From Furcasterigmium furcatum (lineage: Eukaryota; Ascomycota; Sordariomycetes; Glomerellales; Plectosphaerellaceae), in assembly GCA_001599815.1 (NCBI GenBank), contig BCIA01000004.1:3994082-4058081 (forward strand): a DNA stretch of 64,000 nt, read 5' to 3'. Position numbers and translations under genes: made by a program. Below are positions 32,340 through 43,975 of the stretch, piece after piece; position 1 is the first letter of the stretch; the number at the start of each line of letters is the position of its first letter. Below the pieces are notes generated by a model. It was not told where the DNA came from. It did no database searches and saw only the letters and a program-made list of their open reading frames with translations.

Positions 32340-34489
32340 CTACCGCAGGGACACAATCCTCCACGAGAAGCCTGGCATCGACAGCGCCTCCCCGTTCATT
32401 ACCCCATGCACGTATCCGCGCCCCACGACCTGGTAACTGCCCGGGTGCGTCTCGCTCGGCCGAAAGATGAAGGGCAGCCGGCTCCCTGGGACGATCCAGA
32501 TGGAATCCCCTTCTCGCGCCCCCGACGGCATGCATCCGAAGAATCCTTTCCTCGTCTTGACCATCCGGAGGCGCCATGTCGTGCAGACGCGAGTGAACAA
32601 CTCCCGTTGCGGCAGTTCGTCTCGGATATAGCGTCTCAGTATATTTCTAGCTGGCTTGTCAACGGTCTCGGCATTCAAGTACAGCAGCGGCAGCAGCAGG
32701 CCTTTTCGCAGGCAGGCAGCGGAGCTCTGCCTGAAGGCTGGCAGCTCGTCGCGTATGTAGTTGCAGAGTGTTTTGAGCGCGGCCTCGTTGATGCCTTCTC
32801 CCGTGTGAGCGTATAGTAAGTCGTTAGCACTCTCGACTGTGCCCACGCCCCTGGTGAAGAAAGTCATGGTGTCCTCGACTCGGCGTATTATTTCGACGAA
32901 GTCGAACTCGGAGCCAACCGTCGGCATCGTGGCGGAAACATTATCGAGGTGGTAGGCGCGGAGACAGAGTCTGTCGGGGTCGCCGTCGTCAAAATATGCC
33001 CGCCAGTCCGAGTCGCTCCCTCCTCCGGCTCTATGAGAAGCCTCGGCCCCAGGACCGAGAGCCCAGACATGGCCTAGCCATGAGTCGGCCGTGATGTCCC
33101 TGATCCAGGTGGGATATGTGCCTGTCGAGCCGGCGAGCCCTGCGGTCTGCAGGAGGTCAGCGCCGGATACCTGTTGAAGACCCCATCTCCAGTACCGTCG
33201 GGTGATTTCTTCGATTGGCGACGCGTAGTCCGGTCGGAGGGAGGGCTCCCTCGCGATGTTGGCATCGTGAAGAAGCCCGAGGACTGCGAAGTATCGGTCT
33301 CTCGGCAGCGTGACTTTCGAGAAGCAGAATGCCATGAGGCACATGGGCAAGCTGAAGGTTTCGGATAAGGCTTTCGTGCCGGCAAGCTGGCGAGACACGG
33401 CCGAGTACGCCTTGCCATGTGGTGTGTCCAGGTCGACTGTCCGAGCCGCATGAATCTTGCACATGACAAGGTACGATAGCCCGGTGTTGTTGACGAGGAC
33501 GTCGTCGAGGTTTGTGCCGGGTCTTCGCCACGGCCACGGCACATCTCGGTAGAGCATCATGCCGGCATAGAGCTCTCCCCAGCTGACCTGCCGCGTGCCG
33601 AAAAGCATGATGACCTCACGGCCGAGGACGAATTCCTGGATGACCCAGAAGCGTTGAAACCAAGGCAGCGAGGTCAGTTCCGCGAACTCATCAGCAAAGG
33701 TCCCCTCTTCTATCTCCTTGATCGCCGCTGCTTCCTCCTCTGTTGGGATTGTCAGGCTGAGAACCGGAGCGATATGCTCGGCTTCCAAGACAGTCGCGCT
33801 CTGCTCAGCCATGACCATGCCGTTTCGGATGCTCCGGCGCCAGTACAGCGACATGGCATCGAGGACGGCATGCACCCCCTCGGAGCCCTCGCCGAGGTCA
33901 CAGATGACTCGAACGGCGGACGCGTAGATGGTCCCCATGAGCGATACTTGCACCTCCTTCTCGCCGGCGTCCTGCTGGTTGATGCAGACGGCATCGGCCC
34001 AGAGCAAGCGAGGCGTGCGTTTGTTCCTCACCCGCCTCAGGATGGACGCCAGAGACGGGGTGATGGCGATCGACCCCTCCGATGTCAGCAGCTCCTCCTC
34101 GAACCCGGCCTGACCCCATACGTAGGAGATGGCCTCGTAGCAGATGTACTTCTCCGCGTCCACCGGCTTAGAGAAATCAGGGCTGTTGGGCGGGAGCGGA
34201 GGAGGGAGCTCAGCCGTGGTGACCGTGATCAGTTCACCCCGCAAGGCCTTCCGTGCGTTGCCCTCGGGAACAAGTCGAATGAGCCGGATCTGTTGGCCCG
34301 TAATCGGCGAGTAATTATAAGCAGCTATCGGCAACGAGGAGTTAGCGAGAGTCGTTCCAGGGGCGAGCAGCTTGGCTCACGATTCGGAGACTTGAGGCGG
34401 CGGCCGCAGCATTCAAGAACGGACTTCCAGTGGCCTTGCTGTTCGGGCAGCTGTTCCGCTGCACCACCAGAAGTCGATTTGAGGGTCAT
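32340..34489 (-). CDS. HET-domain protein (heterokaryon incompatibility type)
   Basis: Model: complement(join(32340..34324, 34381..34489)), 697 aa. The long frame has no ATG of its own. A first exon (MTLKSTSGGAAEQLPEQQ) and a 56-nt intron with a CGCTAACTCC branch supply it. The HET domain is clear at about 99-250: YEAISYVWG, LWADAVCINQQD, VSLMGTIYASA and PWFQRFWVIQEFVLG. The C-terminal half is the long, poorly conserved extension usual in this family, with a GDSIWIVPGSRLPFIFR block near the end. HET proteins trigger cell death when incompatible strains fuse; the partner here is unknown. Confidence 0.92.
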
Positions 34490-35029
34490 TTTGAATTCTC
34501 CAGGCTCAACAAGCACTCATATTGCCTGTGAAGTAAATTCAGGGAAGAGGTTGTCTCGGACAGCTGATGAAAACTGCCAGGTTGTCGTCCTCGGACGGCG
34601 CCGCATCAGCCCCAAGCCACCTCGCGTTCTGTCCGACCCCCATGGGACAGCCCCTACCACGATCTCAATTCGTTGCCAGCAAGATACTAACAATCATTGG
34701 TGTGCTGGCCCATTTATGCACTGACCAGTAGCCTCGCTGACGAGCATTAGAGACCTGGCCAATAATGCACTGATCTACTATTACTAGCACGCAGACTCAG
34801 CGAGCAGCCCCATAGCAGAGGCCCGACAGCAAATCCAGCCACCGAAAGCGAGATCGTTCACCCGGACCAAACTGTGCGGCCGCTGATGGTCTGATTTACA
34901 CAGCCACGATTGATTTTGCTCACGACAGCTGATTTATTGAATGTGGATGAATCAAGTTTGTGTTTATTCACTACGCTACCAAGCTCCGGCTTCCGAAGCA
35001 GAATGTGCCAAGACATCAACACGCGCTGC
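34490..35029. other. intergenic, no supported gene
   Basis: Upstream of the HET gene and downstream of the secreted protein gene. Nothing recognised. Confidence 0.4.
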
Positions 35030-35445
35030 CTAACACGAGTATTTGCCTGAAAGGCAGATGACACCCTTCCAGTCCGCATCATAGGTACATTCTGGACACA
35101 TCGTGAGCAAAACGATTCATCGAACAAGCTAGACAGGACATAGCATGGCATTGACACACCTCCACAGTTCTTTCCGCCGTGCGAGTTGATCCAGTACTCG
35201 CAAAAGCCGTACCAGCGGATCGTGTTCGTGTTTCTGTACGTGCACGACTCATGCACCCGGTCTGCGTGGCAATCGGCGTCAGGTTCCCATCAAGCAGCGG
35301 CGGCGGCGTCGCGGGGACACTCACGAACACCGATCTGGTGGAAGTTGTTGTTGGCGATCCACTGTCCGTTGGCGGCCTGCGCCCAGGCGTCAGAGCCAGC
35401 TGCGAAGCCGAGCACGGCCGATGCTGCGAGAGAAGTGAAGCGCAT
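35030..35445 (-). CDS. small secreted cysteine-rich protein, three exons
   Basis: Model: complement(join(35030..35091, 35160..35261, 35325..35445)), 94 aa. Exon 1 gives a signal peptide (MRFTSLAASAVLGFAAGSDA) and NGQWIANNNFHQIG. Intron 1 (63 nt) has a CCTGAC branch. Exon 2 holds ESCTYRNTN and WYGFCEYWINSHGGKNCG. Intron 2 (68 nt) leads to exon 3, ending CTYDADWKGVICLSGKYSC. Six cysteines are spread over the mature chain and the last residue is Cys, a common pattern in fungal effector-like or antimicrobial-like secreted proteins. All phases agree. Function is unknown. Confidence 0.75.
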
Positions 35446-36964
35446 ATTTGATGGTACAACTGAAAATGTATGTCTCAACTTGAAGCATTAGCCTGTAGTG
35501 GCACAGAGCGATCTTTTAAATAGTCTCATGTTGAACTCTGCGTGACCATCCAACACGCGAGACGGCCTGATTGGTTTGCTGCGGTCATAATGGGGGCTGC
35601 TTATGTGCATGAGTAGAAAGTCTAGAATCTCCTGAGACTACCTATGCTCAGTCCGAGCAGTCCGAGTACGCCAATGGCGAGACTGATGCTCATCGTCAAC
35701 CAAGAAGCTCTCTCGGATGGAAGTAGCTGCCTGTTCATGCCCCTGGTTCCCCGTATGTGTAGTTACCAATCATTTGAGTATTTGGACAAACTTTCATGAT
35801 CATGTGATTTAGCCCATAGTTACCGGGCTTTGGGAACAGACATGGTTGCTCAACTGGCCTGCCTATTTCGGAAGCAGTGGGCAACGGCAAAATGTAACGA
35901 TGCCTCTATTCGCTTCTCATTCGTCAACGAGGCCGCACTCGGAATGAGTCTCGGCTTAGGCTACATGCAGCAAGCAGGCGAATGTAGACTTGATGGCTCG
36001 CATTCGTGCTCATAGTTCGCTGGCAGCTGCAAGACAAGCCAGGAGCGACCAAGTTGAGTTCCATTTGCAGGTCGATGTAGCAGACGGCGATGATGTGAGC
36101 TCGATGCTCTCCTGCAGGGCTGATTCCGTGAATATTGGGCGCATCGGCCGAGGGGCAGGGAGTAGTTAGCGGCTAATGCACCTTACCAAGTGACCGTTCC
36201 TATCCCAAATTTGGCCACGATGTTGGCATAGCTAACTATGTCTTTTCGCTGTTGGCAGATGCCACATTGTCTAGAGAGAGATGGCGCAAAACGACCATGC
36301 CCCCAGCCCTTCCCAGCGCCCAATGCCATGAAGGTGATCTTGCCATCGGCCTATTTGGTCGGTCCAGCGGAGTCTCGACTAACGGCCTGCTAGTTCTACC
36401 CAGAATTATTGTGCTTTGAGTTGCCAGCCTCTGGGACGGTTGGGCGAGCCGGGCTACCCGTGCCATCTGCGTTCAGGGTTCCCCTGAGCTTGGCAAGATC
36501 TTTGTCATTGAGCTGAGAGACAGAGGCGGAATAGTCAGGGTGGGGAAGCCTGGGTGTATTCCCATCATCTTGAAGCTGGTTGGCAGCGCCATGTGAGGCT
36601 TGGCCGACGAAGCTGGAAGGATATTCTTGAAACCACGATTGTCGTATAACTCGTTCTTGGTGGTACTGGGCCTGTTATGAGATCGCGCTGCCATCGTAAT
36701 CGTCCCCCAAGTCAGCTTTGGGAGCCGCCGCCATGCCATTTAAGCTCATGGTCCTGTTGTTGGCCTGTCGCATCTCTTCGCGCCTTTGGCGATGCTTAGA
36801 TAGTCCCAACACCTTTCGTAACCCCTTGCGAGGTAATCATCTGCATGAGAAGTTGGCAGGGGGCTTCGAGAACGTGGGAGCGAGCCTCGCGGGCGTGACA
36901 ATGGGCTTCGAGAACGGCTTGGCTTGCATCGTTCATCGCCAAGAGAGTAAATATTTGGCTTGGT
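35446..36964. other. 1.5-kb region without a supported gene
   Basis: Includes the upstream region of the secreted protein gene. A minus-strand frame at 36473-36739 is open but shows no motif. Confidence 0.4.
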
Positions 36965-37654
36965 ACCTTACCAGCTTCTAGCCGTCTGTTGCAACTCTCG
37001 TCGCCGTGCTCACTGCTTTCGTCGTCGCTTTCGGCTTGTGACGAGCTCTTGGCCGCTCGGAGGGCTTCATTGAAGGCTAGGTTGGATCCCTTCTTGGCAT
37101 CGCTCCTCTTCCACCGAGCGAAGACTCGAGAGGCCACGGTTTGTTGGCATTTCTGGGCGCTTCTGCCTGGGCCTTCTTGGACTTGGATGCTACCTTGGGC
37201 TGAGACTTTCTTTCCGTCTCGGAGGCTTTGGCCTCGTAAATATCGACGGGAAGGCTTTGTACGCTCGGTGGTCTCGGCAGCCGCGTCTGCTTTGTCTTCG
37301 AATGCCTCAATGACCTCGTCGTCATCGGTAGACGTTGGTTGCACATTACCTATCTTGGTGGCTCGCCGGCCGCAGTGCCAGCTTGTTCCAACTGTCAGAT
37401 TGTCCTCGTAGTTGCCAATAGCGCGACCCTCGGCGTCCTTATATCAGAAAGCCGTGGGTGGTGTGATCGTAGAGACTGTACTCCCGGTAGGGTTCGTCAA
37501 AGACTGGAGGAAGTCGATGACCGTTGAAACGGCGGCGGTCGGCACCTTTTAGAATGACCTGTCGGCCGCTGGCAGTGACGTATTCGAAGAGTGGTTTGTT
37601 ATTGGCGGTCTTCTTGAGGAGCAGGATATTGTCTTCAGACTCGTCGGAACTCAT
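36965..37654 (-). pseudogene. frameshifted gene of unknown family
   Basis: Starts with ATG at 37654 (MSSDESEDNILLLKK) and a 71-codon frame containing LPPVFDEPYREYSLYDHTT. The sequence then continues in another frame (DAEGRAIGNYEDNLTVGTSW), and later again in others (ETERKSQPKVASKSKKAQAE, then LRAAKSSSQAESDDESSEHG). The first switch looks like a one-base insertion near 37440. Third-position bias follows the frame switches, which argues that a single coding region was broken by small indels. The family is unknown to me. Confidence 0.45.
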
Positions 37655-38761
37655 CGAAACTCATCGGGAGTTCCTCCGGGTCCAACACCGCAGGCACCAA
37701 AAACTGGCCAAGAGCTGCCAAAAGTGGCGCTCCAAGTAATGTTGAGGTCAGACATCCCAAGGATCGGACCAAATTTCAAATCCACCGAAGCGCTGTAGAT
37801 ATTCGGGGTTCTGGGTGGGAGCAGGAAGTGGTGGGAGACAAAGTCGTGGTGAAGGAGAAAGATTCAAACAGCCGGGGAAGACGGCGTAGAAGGGCGGTAA
37901 GTAGCCAGCAGCCAGCCCTGACGGGAGCCCCAAGCTGACCCCTGTAATGTTGCAGCACATGAGGTGCCCCTGCGCCCCCAGGCGCGCCACGAACTCTGGG
38001 CGGCACACTTTCGGGTTGTCAGTGTTCGATGGCTGGGGAAACTGATCTTGATCTGGATGTGAATTGAGATGTCAGAATTCCTGCTTCCTTGGCTTATGAC
38101 CAAGGCCTGATACTCGGATGAGGATGCTCCTGGGCTCTGAGCCCCGGCCACCAGCACTTGACTCCCTCTGGGCGGTCAGACATGATCCAACTCAGCATCC
38201 TGTTCTCCTCCTGAATGGGCGGTTCGCACCCTGCGTGTCAGACCTGCAGAGCCTCCCCAAGCAGGGTGGACGTCCGCTATATATGCATACAAAAGCCTCA
38301 GCGGTTCCCCCTGTGGCTGGTCACCGAGCACACCGAGCGGTGCTATTTTGGGCGCGGAAGCACTACCTGGATTTAGGTATCTTGCTGTTGGGCACGTGGG
38401 CTGCGCCTCGCCAGCCCGCTCATTATCTCTCCTTGGCCTCGGCCTTGGCTGTCAATAGATTCCTCCCGCGGGTCCTGCTGCTGTACCGCCCCCAACACCC
38501 ATGTCCTCGCTTCAGCCGCTGAATGGGGCCCGGCTGCAGGAAGAATCAGGCTCTGGCTCGCTGACGGCGGCGACGCCGTATAAAGAGAATGGCGCAGAAT
38601 GCATCGCGCGATGTGGGCGGTTGTCACTCGGGGTTGCACGTACCAGCGCAGCGACAAACGACACTCCCAATTGCACGGGACGGACGACTCTCGACGACGC
38701 GGGACGGTGACGTGCGATCTGCGAGGCTCCGAAGACCGACTTTATCCATGCGGTAGCTGCC
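37655..38761. other. intergenic region with a possible coding remnant
   Basis: A minus-strand frame at 37748-38010 has good third-position GC and a MCCNITGVSLGLPSGL stretch, but no start codon or convincing splice site. The rest appears non-coding and contains the promoter of the membrane protein gene. Confidence 0.35.
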
Positions 38762-40154
38762 ATGGAACCGCGACAATGGCCGGCAATCCTTGCCCTCATC
38801 CTCGCGGCGCTGGCGCAGGGATGTCGCGGCCTCGCCTTCACGACGGACGACTGGACGCTCGAGCGAGGAAAGACGATGAACATCACATGGACCGAGACCG
38901 GCGGCAGCAGCATTGGAATGAGCGTGTACTACACCCGGACAATACCAGGGCGATTTGAGCCGCGACTCACGATCGAATGCACGTCTTCCCCCTGAGCTTC
39001 GAGGTCCAGCAACTGGCCACAAGCTCTCCGCCTCGCTGCGAACCCGACTGCTAACCAGATAGCAGTGGAAGATGAAGACCAGGAGAACCAATGGGTCGAG
39101 TGGGAACCTCCCAACGACTTGTCAGATGGTTTCTACATGTTCTCGACATGGACCGACGGTGGTGCTGACTATTGGGTGGAAACTCTTGGAGATGTAAGCT
39201 TGCCCAATCCCCAAAGCTTTCCTGGCATCGCGACTAACAAACGACGCCCTCCAGGCATCCTCGGGTTCGAACGACGGCATGTCCGCAGGTACAAAAGCCG
39301 GCATCGGTGTCGCCTCAGCAGTCGGTGCCATCGGACTGGTCGCCCTGGTTCTTGCGATGCTTCTATACAGAAGAATCAGATCAATATCCCACGACGGACA
39401 CGCCGCCCTCATCACACCCGAGCCGCAGCCGCCACAACATGGACGAGAGAGCAGCGTGGGCAGTCTGGGGGGCACGTACGTCGGGGTGATGGCGCCGAAA
39501 CCACAGTCCGGGTACTACAACCCCGTGGAAGTCAGCGGCGATTACACATACCACGAGATGGGGACGCCGGGCCAGGTTTCCGGGATGGAGATGAACAACT
39601 ACTCTGACAACCAGAGCACATGGGCACCCAGCGCCCAGACGGCATACACGCCCCAGACACAGTTCGACCAAACACCAGATACCCAAACGCAGTACGCCCA
39701 AGGCCACGGTGACCAGATGCAGTATTCTCAAGCGCAGCCGGACCAGATGCAATATTCCCAGGACCAGACGCGATACTCACAGAGCTACGCCGACCAGACT
39801 CAGTATGCTCAGGGGCAGGGCGACAAGGCGCTCTATTCCCAAGGGAGCCCCGACCAGATGCGGTCCTCCCAGGGCTACGCCAACACTCAGTATGCCCAGG
39901 GGCAGGGCGACAAGACGTCCTATTCCCAAGGGAGCCCCGACCAGACGCAATACGCTCAGGGCGAGGCGGACCAGACGCAATACACCCAAGGTCATGTTGA
40001 CCAAACGAATTATACCCAAGGTCAAGTCGACCAAACGAACTACAACAATACCTCAGATCAGATCACATATGCACCCGATCCTCAGAATCGCTACTCGGCG
40101 GCACTGAGCTACACGAGCTGGCCAAGTCCACCACAACAGACAAGGTGGTCATGA
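38762..40154 (+). CDS. single-pass membrane protein with Q/Y-rich repeat tail
   Basis: Model: join(38762..38923, 39059..39193, 39255..40154), 398 aa. Signal peptide (MEPRQWPAILALILAALAQG), then a small extracellular beta-type domain (GKTMNITWTETGG ... ENQWVEWEPPNDLSDGFYMF) like those of fungal Ser/Thr-rich anchored wall proteins. A membrane span follows at about 112-136 (GVASAVGAIGLVALVLAMLLY) with a basic stop-transfer RRIR. The cytosolic tail of about 260 residues is dominated by degenerate DQ(T/M)QY(A/S)Q repeats. The first intron (135 nt) is the only in-frame GT-AG solution but its branch point is poor. It may be a wall-stress sensor-like protein; this is inference. Confidence 0.68.
39801..39974 (+). 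repeat. 87-bp tandem duplication in the Q/Y-rich tail
   Basis: 39801-39887 and 39888-39974 are near-identical at the start (CAGTATGCYCAGGGGCAGGG) and share the TATTCCCAAGGGAGCCCCGA segment. The shorter DQxQYxQ unit repeats throughout 39690-40060. Confidence 0.7.
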
Positions 40155-40408
40155 CATGCCAGGGAAGGCAGATAATGAATGAAATGATATTAATATGAAG
40201 ACACTGACACCAAACCCGTGTCCGATAAGTGCGATTGTGCTGTCGTCTGTCATCTCAACGAGACTGCTCACATGCTCGTGTGTCCTGTCTGATATCGAGC
40301 GAGCTGAAAGAAGAGTCGCAGATCATGATCGCCCAGTTGTCCAAGAGCCATTCCATTGCCGCCCAGTCCTTCGATTCGTATGTCGGCGTTTAGCCCGAGT
40401 CCATCTTC

Positions 40409-41145
40409 TCAATCGCTCTCGGACTCGGATGCCTCATCTTCTCCGTCGCTCTCCGACTCTGGGTAGACTAGGGGAGCGCTCTCCATGTTGTCGGGGTGGA
40501 ATTTGCATTGCTTCCCGTGGACGGTGTTATCCACCCGCACGATCACCTCCTGGTCTGAATGCGAGGGCCTCATAGCGCTCAAAGGTCTGCTTGTCGGCGT
40601 GGCGCTGGATGTTCAAGTAGTCGAGCTTGACTCTGCACTCGAGACAGCTGATTTCTGTCCAGAGCCTGCTGTCGAGATCGACCCTGATCGACGTCTGGAC
40701 GCAGTCAACACAAGCCCGGGGCGGATGCGAGCATTTGGCTGTGACGCCGAAGATCGGAAACTCGTCGTTCGACTTTGTCTCGGCACAGATCGAGCAGTCC
40801 TTCTCTTCAGAGCCTTTGTTGGGCTGTATGTAGCTGGTCTTGTGCTTCTTGGAAGGCGCCCAGTACGCTCCGCCAGCTGGCTGTAAATCCGTGTTCCCAT
40901 CAAGTTGGCCTGTCCTAGCGGTTCAAAGAAAGTCAGATTTGGCATCTTGGTCGACAATTTGGACATTCTACACCTACCTAGAATCGTCCGCTGCAGTCTG
41001 GTCGAAGAGGCTCTCTCGATGATGGGAACCTGGCACTTTGCGCTTTGTTGCTCCAAGAGCTGACCAAGATACGGGAAACGGTTGGTTCTGCATGATGGAT
41101 GGAAGTAACTGAAAGGTTAGCTGAGGAACAACTGTACGTGATAGA
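40409..41145 (-). CDS. RING finger protein, RBR-like, truncated before the IBR
   Basis: Partial model on the minus strand: exons 40409..40467, 40547..40914 and 40974..~41145. The RING is clear: CSICAETKSNDEF, KCSHPPRACVDC and SCLECRVKLDY give a C-x2-C, C-x-H, C-x2-C, C-x2-C pattern. Directly after it comes QTFERYEAL, which in fungal RBR ubiquitin ligases leads into the IBR domain. Here the protein instead ends in an acidic tail (YPESESDGEDEASESESD). The 79-nt last intron is uncertain. Read through in another frame, the same DNA encodes a plausible VDNTVHGKQCKFHP, so a frameshift is an alternative. No start codon was settled on upstream of 41145. A RING alone could still bind an E2 enzyme. Confidence 0.5.
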
Positions 41146-42217
41146 TTGATGAGGAGGCCCAACCCCCCGAAAAGGAAGTGGCCGGGGAAGAAAGCGCAGG
41201 CAAAGGGGCGATGTCGTTGGAGGTGTTGAGCTTCTGGCGCTATTCTTGCCTTCCCTGATTCTCTCTTAGATAATCATATGGCTTATCTGTCTTGGTGAGG
41301 ATGTCGAAAGGCCAGGGAAACTCACCGTAGATGGAGTGTCTCCTTTGGGGACAGGAGACGTTGTCCTCCTTGCCCCAAAGGCTTCGACGGCCCACGATGG
41401 AGGCAACATGAACTGAAAGATAGATGTCAATCTGGCGTACTCGTGCTCTTTGGAAGGTTGCCCGGGACTTCTATAAATGAAGAAGTTCGCGGACTTTCCT
41501 GGCTCGGTTGGTCTACGCAGGGCCAAAGAGGTTTCGGTACTGATATGCGGAAAGAATCTTGAAGATTCTCGAAAACTGATCCATATCTGGTGTGCTTTCC
41601 GTAGATGGTACTTCCTTTCTTGTCTAATGGTTGGATCAGTCTGTGACCTTGATATCTCAGAAGTAGTTGGGCATGGCTCCACAGGGTTCCAGAATTCAGG
41701 TGACATTTCGTCAACTCAGCAAGGATCTTCGACAGGGCTTCCCATGTAATCTTGGTGGGCCATGAGAGGCATCGGGACTACTACTGACAATACCTAAACA
41801 AGAGGAACCCTCCTACTAGAATGTCCTCCGTCCACATGGATCCAGATATGTTTCTGCATTTGTTCTGATCGTTTTGTGAAAGATGCAGACCGGTAATCCA
41901 GAGGTCGCTCAAATCATACGTGACTCTGCCTATCAAAAGCAAAGCATTTTTTGATCTGGGCATTCACCCATGAGATACTAGATTCGGGAGGTTTCAGTGT
42001 CTCATTGCTTCGTCTACTGTTACATGAAGCCAGTACTGGTTGGTGTGGTATGCCGGACTGAACAAGTGGGATGAGCTCGCAGATATTTACATTCAGGCTC
42101 ATTGCCTCAATCGTGATGACTGGTTTGCCTAGTGTTTCTCTCTACTCCTCCATAAGCGCGACCCCAGCGTACCTTTCCCAAAGCCACGTGACGTTCTCTT
42201 CTCAGTTGGTGAGTCAC
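41146..42217. other. low-information region among decayed genes
   Basis: Minus-strand frames at 41266-41714 and 41914-42102 are open but lack motifs. The region may contain further eroded coding sequence. Confidence 0.35.
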
Positions 42218-42600
42218 TCACACATACTCAGCCGAGACCGTATCATACCGTTTACCTACTCCATGTCAGAACAAATTATCAGAATGAAATATGAAGAAAG
42301 ACTGACCGTCATGATAAGCGTGTAGCGGGTGCTCGCGGAGAGGAACATCACCTCGATCTGAAAATCCGAATGATAATACCATTCATCGTCTTTGCCCTTG
42401 CGCTTGCTCATCGCGGCCTCTGGGATGTGGCTCAAGTCAGCCTCAAGAGTGCACAAAACAACGACATTTTCGTCCCTCAAAAGGGGAGCATGCCGAGCAG
42501 TGGTGTCAACAAGAATATCGGTTGAGTGTTTCCAGATGGGACCATTCTTGACCATGACCCTGCTGCGACCGGTGTAGTTGCACAGCCATAGCTTGTGGAG
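42218..42600 (-). pseudogene. C-terminal fragment of an Hsp70-like protein
   Basis: The minus frame reads YTGRSRVMVKNGPIWKHS, ILVDTTARHAPLL, AAMSKRKGKDDEWYYHSDFQ and STRYTLI. After a short GT-AG intron it reads GKRYDTVSAEYV and a stop. From memory this is the tail that follows the ATPase domain in fungal Hsp70/actin-fold proteins of unknown role. No ATPase domain is present upstream, so it is truncated. Family assignment is moderate. Confidence 0.5.
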
Positions 42601-42970
42601 AGGAAGGTTTTGTTGGTTATTCAGGCTGTGGGAAAGCTTCGAGGGAGGGAAAGAGCCACAGGCTGCGAACAATGGAAGACTGACTGTCTAAGTACAGCCC
42701 ATACCAAACAGTAGGTAGGTACCTCCTTAGGCAATCTCATAGGGCACACCTCGGTTGAAACAGGAGCCTGGAAGTCTAGGTACGTAAGGAAAGAGCAACA
42801 GCCTGACGTGTTCCTCCAAGTCTCAACCTCCGTTAGGAACTGCACCGTGTACTCCAGCAGTGAGGATCCGTACCTGCCTACCTCGGTCTTTCCCTGAGGT
42901 GCCCGGGCTCCTGCCTGATGGGACACAGGCAGTCTCAGCACCCGACCTTGCCGCACCTTCCCCCTCCCTT

Positions 42971-43000
42971 CCACTACCTACCTACCTAGGTAGGTAGTGG
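42971..43000. repeat. perfect 14-bp inverted repeat (hairpin)
   Basis: Arms CCACTACCTACCTA and TAGGTAGGTAGTGG separated by two bases. Related TAGGTA/ACCTACC words also occur around 42714-42722, 42775 and 44080-44100. Confidence 0.8.
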
Positions 43001-43293
43001 AGGTATTATTCACTTCCTCGTCCTGACGTCCCATCTGAACCCAAGAAGTGCAGGAAGGCTTGGGCTTTGTATTTCTTCTCCCAGAACCAGCACCACTACA
43101 ATTCTTTGCCAAATTGTTTTCTTCCACTTCACCGTGTCCTCTTCGATTCTGGACGGACACCATGATGCTCCAGCAACAAGATGGCTTCCAGTCCAAGACC
43201 ATGGCATTAAGCCCAGCGCGGACAGGTGTCGGGCCATGGCTAGGTGTGACACGCTTAGACGCTGCCGATGCGGGACTGCGCCATTTCTTGCTA

Positions 43294-43331
43294 GGTCACC
43301 CTGAAGTCACCGTGGTCACCCGCTGGTCACC
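43294..43331 (+). repeat. GGTCACC-type short direct repeats
   Basis: GGTCACC at 43294, 43314 and 43325, with AGTCACC at 43305. Similar words occur near 56521. Confidence 0.6.
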
Positions 43332-43591
43332 CTGATCGCGTGGGCGCTCACCCCGATCAACCGCTATCGATGGACCGGAACCTTAAATGGATGTAGTCTG
43401 GACTCCGTTTGATAGAACCGAGGCATGGTGCAACGCTTGCACACTGACCATGATCAAGCCCATCAGCCTCTTCTCATGGTCACCGTGTTCCACAACATCA
43501 TTGACTCGGGCCAGAGATGGTGCCCGTAACCGCCACGGCGCCAAGTACGATATCCAACTTGCTCAGGTTCGTCCATTCTCGAGCCCTCTGA

Positions 43592-43972
43592 CTACAGCCA
43601 GACCAGCACCGACAACCTTCCACCTCGAGGCCATGATGAGGCTGGCACGAATATTTCCCCTCTCAGGCAACATGGCGACGGCTGCCGAGAAACCTTTGAA
43701 TGCCCATTCCTCACTGCAGCCAAGAGTGGTGTTGAGCCGCACCAGTCCTTGGTAGAGTGATCAGTGGCGTCATTGGCAGGCAGCAACCGGACTATGCCCA
43801 AATCTTGCCGCATGGAAGAGACATGTGCGGCCTAATTCATCGGCATGGTTGATATCCGCACCTGCCTGGAGGAGAAGCTTTACAACCTGGACATGGCCAC
43901 TGAATGATGGCGCCTTCAGAGCGTTGCCGAAACAGCCTCCCTGCCGGTTTAAATCCGCCCCGTTCTCCAATA
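43592..43972 (-). pseudogene. ankyrin-repeat gene fragment
   Basis: One frame reads LLENGADLNRQGG, HVQVVKLLLQAGADINHAD and TCLFHAARFGH, which are clear ankyrin units. Another frame continues with STPLLAAVRNGHSKV. The frame change lies near 43790. The 5' side stops abruptly at an AT-rich stretch at 43976. No start codon or partner domain remains. Confidence 0.7.
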
Positions 43973-43975
43973 AGT

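Noticed and set aside
31486..32436. 316-codon plus-strand frame in the region before the HET gene
   Set aside because: No motif, no codon bias, no splice support; composition is like intergenic DNA.
37748..38010. Possible hydrophobin-like or other Cys-containing exon on the minus strand
   Set aside because: Third-position bias is good, but the cysteine spacing does not match hydrophobins and no start or splice junction could be placed.
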